DNA from: Bacillota bacterium
GTDB lineage: Bacteria > Bacillota > Limnochordia > Darwinibacteriales > Darwinibacteriaceae
Assembly (NCBI GenBank): GCA_012518645.1
Contig: JAAYRS010000133.1
Location: 1 to 32,048, forward strand
Direction of reading: 5' to 3'
Length of the DNA stretch: 32,048 nucleotides
In this document: piece after piece, positions 1-6,651 of the stretch
How positions within the stretch are numbered: position 1 is the first letter of the stretch
How the letters are laid out: each line of letters starts with the position of its first letter
The notes under the pieces: model-generated
The model's input: only the letters and a program-made list of their open reading frames with translations
Told to the model about the DNA's origin: nothing
The model's database searches: none
Position numbers and translations under genes: made by a program

Positions 1-282
1 AATAATCAGATTTCTACCCTGTCCCAAGCCGGTCAGCAGCGGATAATCGATATAGGGGTTCAAATCGGCATAATCTAGTGAAGGAAGGACACCTACGGTA
101 ACGCCTCCTCCTTCTTTGGCACCCCGGGCCGTTGCTTCCATAACCCCGCCCCTCCCGCCGCAAATAATAGTGAGCCCTTTTTGCGCTAACTTATACCCCA
201 CCTGCCTTGCCAAATCGTAGATTTCGGCAGAACAGACACCGCCGCCGGCTACTCCGATGTAGAATTTGCTTCTCTTAATCAT
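1..282 (-). CDS. TIGR00725/LOG-like nucleotide-binding protein (partial, 3' end outside window)
   Basis: The visible N-terminal 94 residues begin MIKRSKFYIGVAGGG and contain a Rossmann-like GVAGGG turn, then CGGRGGVMEATARGAKEGGG and VGVLPSLDYADLNPYID. This is the pattern of the TIGR00725 family, relatives of the lysine-decarboxylase-like (LOG) proteins, which bind a phosphoribosyl nucleotide through a Rossmann fold. The exact reaction is not known for this subgroup. The ATG at 282-280 overlaps the TGA of the upstream GntR gene as ATGA, and a GAGGTG lies upstream inside that gene, so the two are probably translationally coupled. The C-terminus lies beyond base 1, so completeness cannot be judged. 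Confidence 0.75.
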   Translation of the reverse strand, partial: MIKRSKFYIGVAGGGVCSAEIYDLARQVGYKLAQKGLTIICGGRGGVMEATARGAKEGGGVTVGVLPSLDYADLNPYIDYPLLTGLGQGRNLII

Positions 283-1073
283 TTCAACACCTCGGGTTCC
301 TGCCAATCTTCGCGGTAGTATTCTACGCAATAGTCTAAAGCCCGGCCTGATTCAGCATAGACAACCCCTGTTAAAAGGAGAATTGGCTCTCCGCCGGAGA
401 CTTCCAAAACATCCCGGAGCTCTTCCGGGCATTGCCGGGATTCCAGTGTTCGGGTGGCTTTAGTAATCCTGATCTCATATAAGTCGTTAATAATATCGTA
501 CAAAGAACCCCGGCTTAAATCCGCCCTATTCTGGATATCCGGGCATAAATCCGCATTAATGTGGGACAGGTTCAGCCCGATGGGGCGCCCGTCAGCAAAG
601 CGGATTCTTTCCACGACAACTACCTCGGCTTGAGGCTCAAGTTCCATTTTTTCTCTGACCAGGGCCGGTGCAGAAACCTGTTCGGCCCTTAATAAGGTGG
701 AAGACGGCTCCAGGCCTTTTCCTTTAATTTCTTCGGTAAAACTAATCATGGATCGAAAACGCCTGGAAATCCGAGGCGGGGCCACATATGTTCCTTTTCC
801 CTGGACACGGTAGATCCAGCCTTCTTTTTCTAAATCCAAAAGTGCAGCCCGCACAGTTGCCCGGCTTGCCCCAACTGAAGCCATCAGCTGGCTCTCACTG
901 GGCATGATGGTGTGTGCAGGCAATTCCTGCACTAAAATATGTTTTCTAATCTTTTCCCGTAACTGATGATAAATGGGTACGGAACTATTTCGATTTAAAA
1001 CCACCTTTTTTATTTCTGTCACTATTCTCACTCTTTCAGCTTTAAATGTCAGCATATCCGCATGTCCGAACAA
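279..1073 (-). CDS. GntR-family transcriptional regulator with UTRA domain
   Basis: The N-terminal winged helix-turn-helix starts at NSSVPIYHQLREKIRKHIL and includes the recognition segment MPSESQLMASVGASRATVRAALLDLEKEGWI. The C-terminal half (FTEEIKGKGLEPSSTLL to YCVEYYREDW) is a UTRA effector domain of the HutC/FarR group, which usually senses a small sugar or amino-acid metabolite. The longest frame opens with TTG at 1073. An ATG at 1055 and a GTG at 1022 are alternatives; the GTG gives the N-terminal length usual for the family (about 247 aa) but its ribosome site is weak, so the start is uncertain. The stop overlaps the start of the next gene by ATGA. Target genes are unknown; local control of the coupled gene is likely. 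Confidence 0.88.
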   Translation of the reverse strand: MFGHADMLTFKAERVRIVTEIKKVVLNRNSSVPIYHQLREKIRKHILVQELPAHTIMPSESQLMASVGASRATVRAALLDLEKEGWIYRVQGKGTYVAPPRISRRFRSMISFTEEIKGKGLEPSSTLLRAEQVSAPALVREKMELEPQAEVVVVERIRFADGRPIGLNLSHINADLCPDIQNRADLSRGSLYDIINDLYEIRITKATRTLESRQCPEELRDVLEVSGGEPILLLTGVVYAESGRALDYCVEYYREDWQEPEVLK

Positions 1074-1225
1074 CTCTCTATTGTTTTTACTCTTCCCCCT
1101 TCCTCCTAAAAAACCTGCTTTATTTTAACTATTTTAACCCAAATTTGTGTTTCGGCCCAGCAGCGTAATTAAAAAGCAGGGTTTTGAAGTGCAAAGCTAA
1201 ACTTAATAAGAAAAGGGGGAAAACA

Positions 1226-1618
1226 ATGACGGCTTTAACCAACTCCGAGGGCAAGGAAATGCGTGTTTTATTCCCCGAAGATAACGGGATTGTTAAGAAA
1301 ATATCACCCTTGCTGCAATCCTTGGGTCCATTTTCCTCAGGCGATTCCCCCGCCGAGTTCGCCTTAATCTTGAAAAACAATACTAAACAACGCATTGAAG
1401 GCTGGTTAACAATCACACCTCCTTCGGGCTGGCAGATCGCTCCCGGCAGGCGCCTGATGATTGCCATCCGCGCTCTCGGCACTATTTCCGCGGAATTTTA
1501 TCTTTTAACCCCGGCCCGGCTTGATCCGGGCCCCAATTTGCTGCGAATTGAAATTGGGGATAAAAAGGAACTTCTGGCCCGGGCGGACTTTGATCTGAAA
1601 CGGCCCCTTCCCGGATAG
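1226..1618 (+). CDS. Small NEW3-like (immunoglobulin-fold) hypothetical protein
   Basis: This 130-residue protein starts at the ATG at 1226, where AAAAGGGGG gives a good ribosome site; an upstream in-frame ATG at 1184 lacks one. Residues about 45-120 (ALILKNNTKQRIEGWLTITPPSGWQIAPGRR through LLRIEIGDKKELLARADF) resemble the NPCBM-associated NEW3 domain. That is a beta-sandwich usually found on secreted glycosidases or surface proteins, with the NNT..R.EGWLTITPP.GW signature. No signal peptide or membrane segment is visible and no enzymatic partner is fused, so a free, apparently cytosolic domain is unusual. Function is unknown. It precedes the hemerythrin gene in the same direction but that gene has its own promoter. 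Confidence 0.6.
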   Translation: MTALTNSEGKEMRVLFPEDNGIVKKISPLLQSLGPFSSGDSPAEFALILKNNTKQRIEGWLTITPPSGWQIAPGRRLMIAIRALGTISAEFYLLTPARLDPGPNLLRIEIGDKKELLARADFDLKRPLPG

Positions 1619-1630
1619 CAGCGGATTGAC

Positions 1631-1659
1631 TTGAACGGTGGAAGAGGATATTGTAAAAT
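1631..1659 (+). promoter_or_regulatory. Putative sigma-A promoter of the hemerythrin gene
   Basis: TTGAAC at 1631-1636 and TAAAAT at 1654-1659 are separated by 17 bp, about 40 bp before the hemerythrin start. An overlapping alternative pair is TTGACT (1626) with TATTGT (1649), also with 17 bp spacing. Seen by eye only. Confidence 0.5.
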
Positions 1660-1695
1660 AGCGGTAAATATCAAAAGATTTCCAGGAGGGATAGG

Positions 1696-2094
1696 ATGCG
1701 CTGGACTTCCGATCTAGCTGTCGGAGTGAAGGAAATTGACGATCAGCACAAAATTTGGTTTAAGAAGGCCGGTCAGCTGTTTGAAGCCGGTAAAGACAGA
1801 AGGGCTAAAGAAGTTATCGGTGAACTGCTGCAGTTTTTAGACGAATACACTAAAATGCATTTCGCTGACGAAGAAAAATTTATGCGCGAGATCAATTACC
1901 CGGGGTATGCTGAACAGAAGAAAGCCCATAGTGAATTTATTCAGCGCCTCAAGAAACTTCGCCAAGACTATGAGGCTTCCGGCGGAAGTATTACAGTGAT
2001 TATTCAGGCTAATAAGATGGTCGTTAATTGGCTTATAGGGCACATTTCTAGGATGGATAGAAAAATTGGGGAGTTTGTTAAATCCCAGAAATAA
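1696..2094 (+). CDS. Bacteriohemerythrin
   Basis: A single-domain four-helix di-iron protein of 132 aa, the usual family length. It probably binds O2 in the cytoplasm for sensing, storage or detoxification in an anaerobe. Iron ligands visible: His18 (DDQH), His55 and Glu59 (HFADEE), His78 (KKAH), His116 and Asp121 (HISRMD). The family normally has a second His four residues before His78 (HxxxH); here that position is Gln74, so one terminal iron ligand appears replaced. The ribosome site AGGAGGGATAGG directly before the ATG fixes the start. A stem-loop follows at 2136-2180. Confidence 0.93.
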   Translation: MRWTSDLAVGVKEIDDQHKIWFKKAGQLFEAGKDRRAKEVIGELLQFLDEYTKMHFADEEKFMREINYPGYAEQKKAHSEFIQRLKKLRQDYEASGGSITVIIQANKMVVNWLIGHISRMDRKIGEFVKSQK

Positions 2095-2135
2095 TTTTTG
2101 TTTCCTTTAGATCGCCTAAAGTGCTTTTCACACAT

Positions 2136-2180
2136 AAAAAGGAAATGAGTTCGTTTGAAGATCGAACTCATTTCCTAAAA
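2136..2180. terminator. Long stem-loop, probable bidirectional terminator
   Basis: A perfect 14-bp inverted repeat (AGGAAATGAGTTCG at 2140-2153 and its complement at 2163-2176) with a 9-nt loop lies between the convergent hemerythrin gene and the 55-aa minus-strand gene. On the minus strand it is followed by TTTTT; on the plus strand only AAAATTT follows, so it is stronger for the minus strand. Confidence 0.7.
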
Positions 2181-2213
2181 TTTGCTCATTCATGAGTCTC
2201 CCTACTTTGAATT

Positions 2214-2381
2214 CTACACCCCTACTTGAGTTGCGGTCGTGCTATTTTTGACCGCTTCGAAGACAGCCCGGTAAAACTCGGCGACTTCGGCCTGACCGGG
2301 CTTTGCCACACCTTCGCCCACATGCGTGTTCAACCAAGCAATCGTAATGTCTTCTGCAATTTTAGCAGAGGTTTTAAGCAT
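2214..2381 (-). CDS. Small conserved-looking hypothetical protein (55 aa)
   Basis: An ATG at 2381, preceded by GGGAGG at nine bases' distance, opens a 55-codon frame ending at TAG 2214. The product begins MLKTSAKIAEDITIAWLN, with AEVAEFYRAVFEAVKNS in its second half. It appears to be two amphipathic helices joined by a Gly/Pro-containing turn, without membrane segment or cysteines. The layout (helix ITIAWLN, short linker, helix EVAEFYRAV) recalls short helical proteins such as the N-terminal part of MucR-type proteins, but the similarity is too faint for assignment. A terminator-like stem-loop follows it and another terminator lies upstream at 2580-2610, so it may be its own transcription unit. 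Confidence 0.6.
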   Translation of the reverse strand: MLKTSAKIAEDITIAWLNTHVGEGVAKPGQAEVAEFYRAVFEAVKNSTTATQVGV

Positions 2382-2579
2382 TCATCACTACCTCCCTTCT
2401 TTGAAAATAGAAGCTAGACAAAGAAGTCTAGATTCGTCAAAGAATTACATATGGCCTCATTGCCGGCTTTATTATCAAAAACAAGGAGAGTGAGATTTCA
2501 AAACCTGTTCTATTTGAACTATCGTAAAACTTTGCCTGCCGATTCAATCCCTTTCCCAAAGACAAAACTAACATACTAC

Positions 2580-2610
2580 AAAAACAGCCGGTAAATAAGA
2601 GAAGACCGGC
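2580..2610 (-). terminator. Intrinsic terminator of the upstream ORF-less unit
   Basis: On the minus strand GCCGGT and ACCGGC (2610-2605 and 2592-2587) form a GC-rich 6-bp stem with a 12-nt loop, followed by TG and a TTTTT run (2584-2580). Confidence 0.6.
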
Positions 2611-2770
2611 GGTAGGAACAATACTACGGAACCAGTCTTTAAAAATGCAGCTTCACAGGCCTTGGTGCAGCATACCCATTGGGCCACTATTTATTTTCAG
2701 TGATTCTTCCGGGATGAGCACCAAACTAAGTGTTAAGGGACAAAACACCCGTTGCCACACCTCCAAGACG
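2585..2770 (-). ncRNA. Candidate non-coding RNA of about 190 nt, class unknown
   Basis: The stretch lies between a well-formed minus-strand promoter (2776-2804) and an intrinsic terminator (2580-2610) and has no plausible ORF on that strand. The predicted transcript contains several possible helices, for example TTGGTGC pairing with GCACCAA around a CACT/AGTG inner stem, and GTGTT pairing with AACAC. Length and isolation are similar to 6S RNA, but I could not build the long closed duplex with a central bubble expected of 6S, so I do not assign a class. The rest of 2382-2906 shows no gene. Confidence 0.4.
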
Positions 2771-2775
2771 TCTAT

Positions 2776-2804
2776 ATTTTATCATAACAAATCTCCCATG
2801 GCAA
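2776..2804 (-). promoter_or_regulatory. Sigma-A promoter with extended -10
   Basis: On the minus strand TTGCCA (2804-2799), a 17-bp spacer and TAAAAT (2781-2776). The -10 box is preceded by TGA, an extended TGn motif. No coding sequence follows for about 390 bp, so it probably drives the candidate RNA. Confidence 0.6.
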
Positions 2805-2906
2805 GCACTTTATGCATTCTTTTTGATTTATGGGAAATGCAATTTTAAATGAAACGGTTTTTCTCTCCTGAACAATGCAAGGATTATTTGTTTAAAACGC
2901 GTTATA

Positions 2907-3833
2907 TCAAGCTACTGGTTCCAACTGCTCCAACAGATCAAGTACCGATATTCCACCAAGTATTCTCCTAGGATAATTGTTTAACCAATCCTGGATTTTC
3001 TTGATCTGCTTGTGAGTGTACCGGCTTATATCGCTTCCTTTCGGAATAAATCTTCTAATATGACCATTTATTTGTTCATTGCTGCCCCGCTCCCAGGCAC
3101 TATAAGGGTGACAATAATAAATTTGTGTACGCACCTTATTCTTCGCCGGAACGAATCTTTCTAAGCTTTTCCATCCCAAAAACTCGCTGCCGCTGTCAAC
3201 AGTTATACTTTTAAATTTTTTAGTAAAGCGTTTCCGCCCCATTGATCGTTCGAGGCGATCAAGCCTTTTTTTTCTTCCTTTTTTGTCTTTGATGGAAGTT
3301 TAAAAATAATCGTTTCCCGGGTCATTCGTTCCACCATCACCAACAGGCAGCCGCGTCCTCTTCGTTTACCGGATTCGATGCAATCCATCTCCCAGTGGCC
3401 GTACTCAAGGCGTTCATCCGCCGTTTTTGGCCTTTCGCTAATGCTTTTGCCGCCTATATTGTGATTGGCCTTCCTAACCCTCTTATAACCCCTTCTCGGG
3501 GCTGCACCTACGAGTGCAAATGGATGTATTAAATTCGTATTTGCCTCTAGTTATCTCCATGATAACAGCATCCGGTGAATACTTTTCCTTTAGAATTTTC
3601 GATTCTATCTGTTCAGCTAATTCGTGGTCTTTTCCTATTTTTAAATCCGGCCTTTTTAGCTCTCTACTCATTGTGGCCGGGCTTACACCCATAATTTTTG
3701 CGAGTTCGCTTTGTGTTTTCTTTTTCTTTTTTGGGGCTGTGTGATTCTTTTTCACCAGATATTCCAATTCTCGGCGTTCAACAGAGGTTAAGTGTTTTCC
3801 TTTTTTTCTTCTGATACAATAGACTTGGCTCAT
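2907..3833 (-). pseudogene. IS30-family transposase, decayed (internal deletion plus frameshift)
   Basis: The N-terminus from ATG 3833 (ribosome site AGGAGGAGTC) carries the IS30 helix-turn-helix: HLTSVERRELEYLV, then QSELAKIMGVSPATMSREL. Near 3500 the frame is lost and about 30 residues of the family's middle region are missing; coding resumes in another frame at RRGYKRVRKANHNIGGKSISERP. A second break lies at an eight-A run near 3268, after which MGRKRFTKKFKSITVDSGSEF continues. The DDE residues survive in pieces: Asp in HWEMDC, Asp in TVDSGSEF, Glu in ERGSNEQINGH. IS30 transposases are normally one ORF, so this is a dead copy. I could not define terminal inverted repeats or target duplications with confidence. 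Confidence 0.88.
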
Positions 3834-3995
3834 GACTCCTCCTGATATCATGTTTTGCTTTCGCACCTAACATTGTATCAGAAAGTCGTGGGCCTTTCTT
3901 TCGTTTAACTATACAAGTCGCCATTCTTTTTGATTTAATTGCCTCCGGTTGGGCCCTCCCTAAAAAGGCACTGAAAACACCTGGTTTATCCCCTT

Positions 3996-4026
3996 AAAAA
4001 AAGACGGGGGTAGGCACTTACCCCCG
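3996..4026 (-). terminator. Rho-independent terminator of the UPF0173 gene
   Basis: Perfect 8-bp stem CGGGGGTA/TACCCCCG (4005-4012 and 4019-4026) with a 6-nt loop. On the minus strand it is followed by TC and a run of seven T (4002-3996), just after the stop of the hydrolase gene. Confidence 0.88.
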
Positions 4027-4046
4027 AAATGACCCCGCGGATTGAC

Positions 4047-4751
4047 TTAAACCCGTAGGATTTCCCCCGGCTCCAACACCTTTACTTCCACCGACGGCGC
4101 TTTTTCTTTGGCCAAACGGACAAATTGGTCCGCGTTTTGTTCCAAGACGGGGAAAGTCTTGTAGTGCATGGGAACGGCAAACTTTGGCCGCAGAAGTTTA
4201 AGCGCCAGCGCAGCCTGCCGCGGATCCATAACAAAGACACTGCCGATAGGCACTAAAGCAACATCGATTTCGTATAGTTCACTGAACAAACCCATGGAGG
4301 AAAAAATGCCCGTATCACCCGCGTGGTAGACAACAGTCCCGTCTTCCAAAGTGATTATAAACCCGCAGGGCGAGCCGGCCTCTTCGGAAGAATGAACCGC
4401 CTGGGTCATAGTGATCTTGATTTCCCCTATTTCTACAGTCCCGCCAATATTCATCCCAGAGCCCCCGCTGACAATATTATCTGCAGAAACCCCTTCCTTC
4501 TGCGCCCGCGCCGCCACTTCCGGCTGGGCCGCTAACATTCCCGAGCCAGAGGCCAAAAGAGCGGGAAGATCGGTGCCGTAATGATCGTGATGATCGTGGG
4601 TTACCAAGATTAGATCCGGTGCTTCAAGGTCTTTGACTTGCAAAGGACTCAGGGGGTTACCCGTTATCCAGGGATCGATCAACACCCGTTTCTTCCCAGC
4701 TGTAGTGATCTCGAATGCGGAATGCCCTAACCACTTGATTTGATTTTCCAC
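4047..4751 (-). CDS. UPF0173 metal-dependent hydrolase (metallo-beta-lactamase fold)
   Basis: A 234-residue cytoplasmic protein with the metallo-beta-lactamase signature HDHHDH (VTHDHHDHYGTD), preceded by the family-typical MENQIKWLGHSAFEI and LIDPWITGNP. Further metal ligands are AVHSSE, YHAGDTGIF and PMHYKTFP. Length and motifs match the UPF0173/YtkL group, whose physiological substrate is unknown. The start is GTG at 4751, with GAGG seven bases upstream. It is monocistronic with its own strong terminator. The assignment to the fold is firm; the reaction is not. Confidence 0.92.
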   Translation of the reverse strand: MENQIKWLGHSAFEITTAGKKRVLIDPWITGNPLSPLQVKDLEAPDLILVTHDHHDHYGTDLPALLASGSGMLAAQPEVAARAQKEGVSADNIVSGGSGMNIGGTVEIGEIKITMTQAVHSSEEAGSPCGFIITLEDGTVVYHAGDTGIFSSMGLFSELYEIDVALVPIGSVFVMDPRQAALALKLLRPKFAVPMHYKTFPVLEQNADQFVRLAKEKAPSVEVKVLEPGEILRV

Positions 4752-4990
4752 AGTAAAACCTCATGTTTTTGCTTCCGGCTCAGAAGCAATAATACTTTCC
4801 ATTCAAAAGAAGTTGTTATTACCAATTATACCATACCGCCCCGGAGGTTTGAGCGGGCCCCGCCTAAACGCAGCTTCAGTTGGAATAGGGCCGTTCTTCT
4901 TTCCCCCTGTTTTTAACCTTAGAGGATTTGCAGGGATGTTGAAAACAATGCAGAATTGTGAACAGACATTCAATATCGGAGGTAATAGAA

Positions 4991-5677
4991 GTGGTTCTCT
5001 GGGGTTCTTTTGTTAACGCAATGGCAATTGTAGGAGGCGCTTTACTGGGCCGGGCTGTTAAATTTCCGGATCAAGTCCAGCAAACGATAACTAACGGGCT
5101 TGGTTTAGCCATAGCAATTATCGGCATTTCCATGGGTTTGGAAACTAACAACATCCTCATCCCCGTCATTGCTTTAGTCCTTGGTGCAGTTATTGGAGAA
5201 ACGTTAAAAATAGAGGGGCGGATTGCCCAAGTTGGAACTGCTTTGCAAAGACGCTTCCAGCAAAAAACAGATGCTGCCCCCGGCTTTACCCAAGGTTTCC
5301 TAACCGCAAGTGTAATTTTTTGTGTAGGCGCCATGGCCGTTATCGGCGGTTTAAACAGCGGTCTGCGGGGTGATCACCAGGTACTTTATGCCAAGTCCAT
5401 GTTGGATGGCACATTAACTGTTTTTCTATCCGCTTCTTTTGGACTGGGCGCAGGCTTCTCCGCCCTTCCAGTCTTTCTTTACCAAGGCAGCATTGCTTTA
5501 TTGGCAGCACTGGTTGCGCCTATCTTAAGCCAACCGGTCCTGGAAGAACTTACCGCCACAGGCGGCATACTTATTTTAGGCATTGCCCTTAATATGCTTA
5601 AACTAACCAAGATCGCCTTGGGGAACCTACTGCCGGCCATTGCCCTCTCTGTTCTTATTGCCTGGTTCTTTTTTTAA
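4991..5677 (+). CDS. DUF554 family membrane protein (YdfK-like)
   Basis: The GTG at 4991 is chosen because GGAGGTAATAGAA gives an ideal ribosome site; an upstream ATG at 4958 has none. The 228-residue product has about six hydrophobic segments rich in small residues, beginning VVLWGSFVNAMAIVGGALLGRA. It contains the family marks GLGLAIAIIGISMG, ALVLGAVIGE, CVGAMAVIGGLNSGLRGD and KSMLDGTLTVFLSASFGLGAGFSALPVFLYQG. DUF554 proteins are uncharacterised inner-membrane proteins of typical length 225-240. The gene stands alone and ends at a strong terminator. Confidence 0.92.
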   Translation: MVLWGSFVNAMAIVGGALLGRAVKFPDQVQQTITNGLGLAIAIIGISMGLETNNILIPVIALVLGAVIGETLKIEGRIAQVGTALQRRFQQKTDAAPGFTQGFLTASVIFCVGAMAVIGGLNSGLRGDHQVLYAKSMLDGTLTVFLSASFGLGAGFSALPVFLYQGSIALLAALVAPILSQPVLEELTATGGILILGIALNMLKLTKIALGNLLPAIALSVLIAWFFF

Positions 5678-5696
5678 GCACACCGCGCCGGGGCCC

Positions 5697-5717
5697 GGGC
5701 GCAAGCGCCCTTTTTTT
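5697..5717 (+). terminator. Rho-independent terminator of the DUF554 gene
   Basis: GGGCGC/GCGCCC stem (5697-5702 and 5705-5710) with a minimal loop, followed by seven T. It lies 20 bp after the stop codon. Confidence 0.85.
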
Positions 5718-6314
5718 CTGCCAGTTTTAAGACTTGAGCCGCCTTTGCAGTAACTAGGCTGAGTGCATCGCTAAGCACCCAGTTAAGCAAACGCAACCGC
5801 CTGCTGCCCCAGTTGGCTCCCGCGGGCGAGGCGGAAATGCCAAACGGGAAGTCACTCTCAACCGCAATCTTAATTCCGATAATTTTCCTGATAAAGGCCA
5901 GATCCTTTTTTAGATTAGCGGTTAAAGCTATACTGGAATACCGGTGCGAACCCAGCGGTGATCTCCTCCTCGTTCAAAGCCTTTGTTTTGGCAACAAGAT
6001 TTTCGATACTGCGCGTAATGCCGTCAGTACCTAAGGTACCGACAACGGTGGTTACACCGGCCCCAATACAGGCGCTTGCTCTAAGCTTAGGCATGCGGGT
6101 TGCCAACTCCGCTGATCCGCTGCCCCCTGTTAGGTGGACATGCTGATCAAGATACCCGGGGACAGCCAAAAATCCCTCTCCCTGCAGGCGCCGGGCGCGG
6201 GGATAAAAACCCCCTAAAGGGCCCAGACCACAATTTTTCCTGCCCGAAAACAAGATCATTCAATCCCAGATCCCGCGGTTTGTAGACATGTACTTTTTCT
6301 ATTAAAGTCAGCAT
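5705..6314 (-). pseudogene. iadA: Decayed beta-aspartyl (isoaspartyl) dipeptidase gene
   Basis: From ATG 6314 (ribosome site GGGGGTGGGG) the frame reads MLTLIEKVHVYKPRDLGLND, a typical IadA start. A frameshift near 6240 moves coding to a second frame with VPGYLDQHVHLTGGSGSAE, the HxH metal site of this amidohydrolase family, and AGVTTVVGTLGTDGITRSIENL. After a stop at 5915, a third piece reads LTANLKKDLAFIRKIIGIKIAVESD, matching the next part of IadA. After a large internal deletion, ALSLVTAKAAQVLKL resembles the C-terminal end. Together these show a gene with frameshifts and a missing catalytic core. Its remnant runs into the terminator of the convergent DUF554 gene. Ends are approximate. 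Confidence 0.8.
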
Positions 6315-6569
6315 GTCCCCACCCCCAAAATTTAATCTTGCGGGCTTTTATCCCCTGTTCTCGTTAAATAGTGATTTCCTCTTGAAACCGTGACAAACGA
6401 AGACTCGTTCTCGTCAAAAAAGTTAATTTAACGAATAAAACAACTTCCCGCCCGGAGAGAGAGCGAAAACCCAAAATAGAGTCCGGGGAAACTGCGAATT
6501 ACTATTCTAAAAGGGTGTTTTAGTCTGAGTTAGAACAATGTTTCAAACATTAAATACCACTTCAGCCAG

Positions 6570-6598
6570 TTGCAAATTGTTTATCCCCGTGTTAAAAT
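6570..6598 (+). promoter_or_regulatory. Promoter of the ferric/PotD-type ABC operon
   Basis: TTGCAA at 6570-6575 and TAAAAT at 6593-6598 with 17-bp spacing, about 55 bp upstream of the binding-protein start. Confidence 0.55.
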
Positions 6599-6601
6599 AT
6601 A

Positions 6602-6624
6602 GAAAACAGATAAAGTCTGTTTTC
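6602..6624 (+). promoter_or_regulatory. Perfect palindrome at the transcription start, putative operator
   Basis: GAAAACAGA-TAAAG-TCTGTTTTC is a perfect 9+9-bp inverted repeat with a 5-bp centre. It begins four bases after the predicted -10 box, so a bound repressor would block RNA polymerase. As RNA it would be a weak stem-loop just before the ribosome site AAGGAGG. The cognate regulator is not identifiable. Confidence 0.55.
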
Positions 6625-6651
6625 ACAAGAACCCAGAAGGAGGATGTTACA

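Noticed and set aside
2585-2770. Assignment of the candidate RNA as 6S RNA
   Set aside because: Length and setting fit, but the 5' and 3' ends do not pair into the required long duplex with a central bubble.
2645-2848. 67-codon plus-strand frame
   Set aside because: No ribosome site or domain, and it runs antisense through the predicted RNA unit.
2847-2862. Catabolite-response element around TGAAACGGTTTTTC
   Set aside because: The spacing between the AA and CG positions is one base short of the cre consensus and no gene start is nearby.
2885-3912. Terminal inverted repeats of the IS30 remnant (GTTTAAAACG at 2890 against GTTAAACG near 3903)
   Set aside because: The match is short and gapped, and no target duplication is visible beside it.
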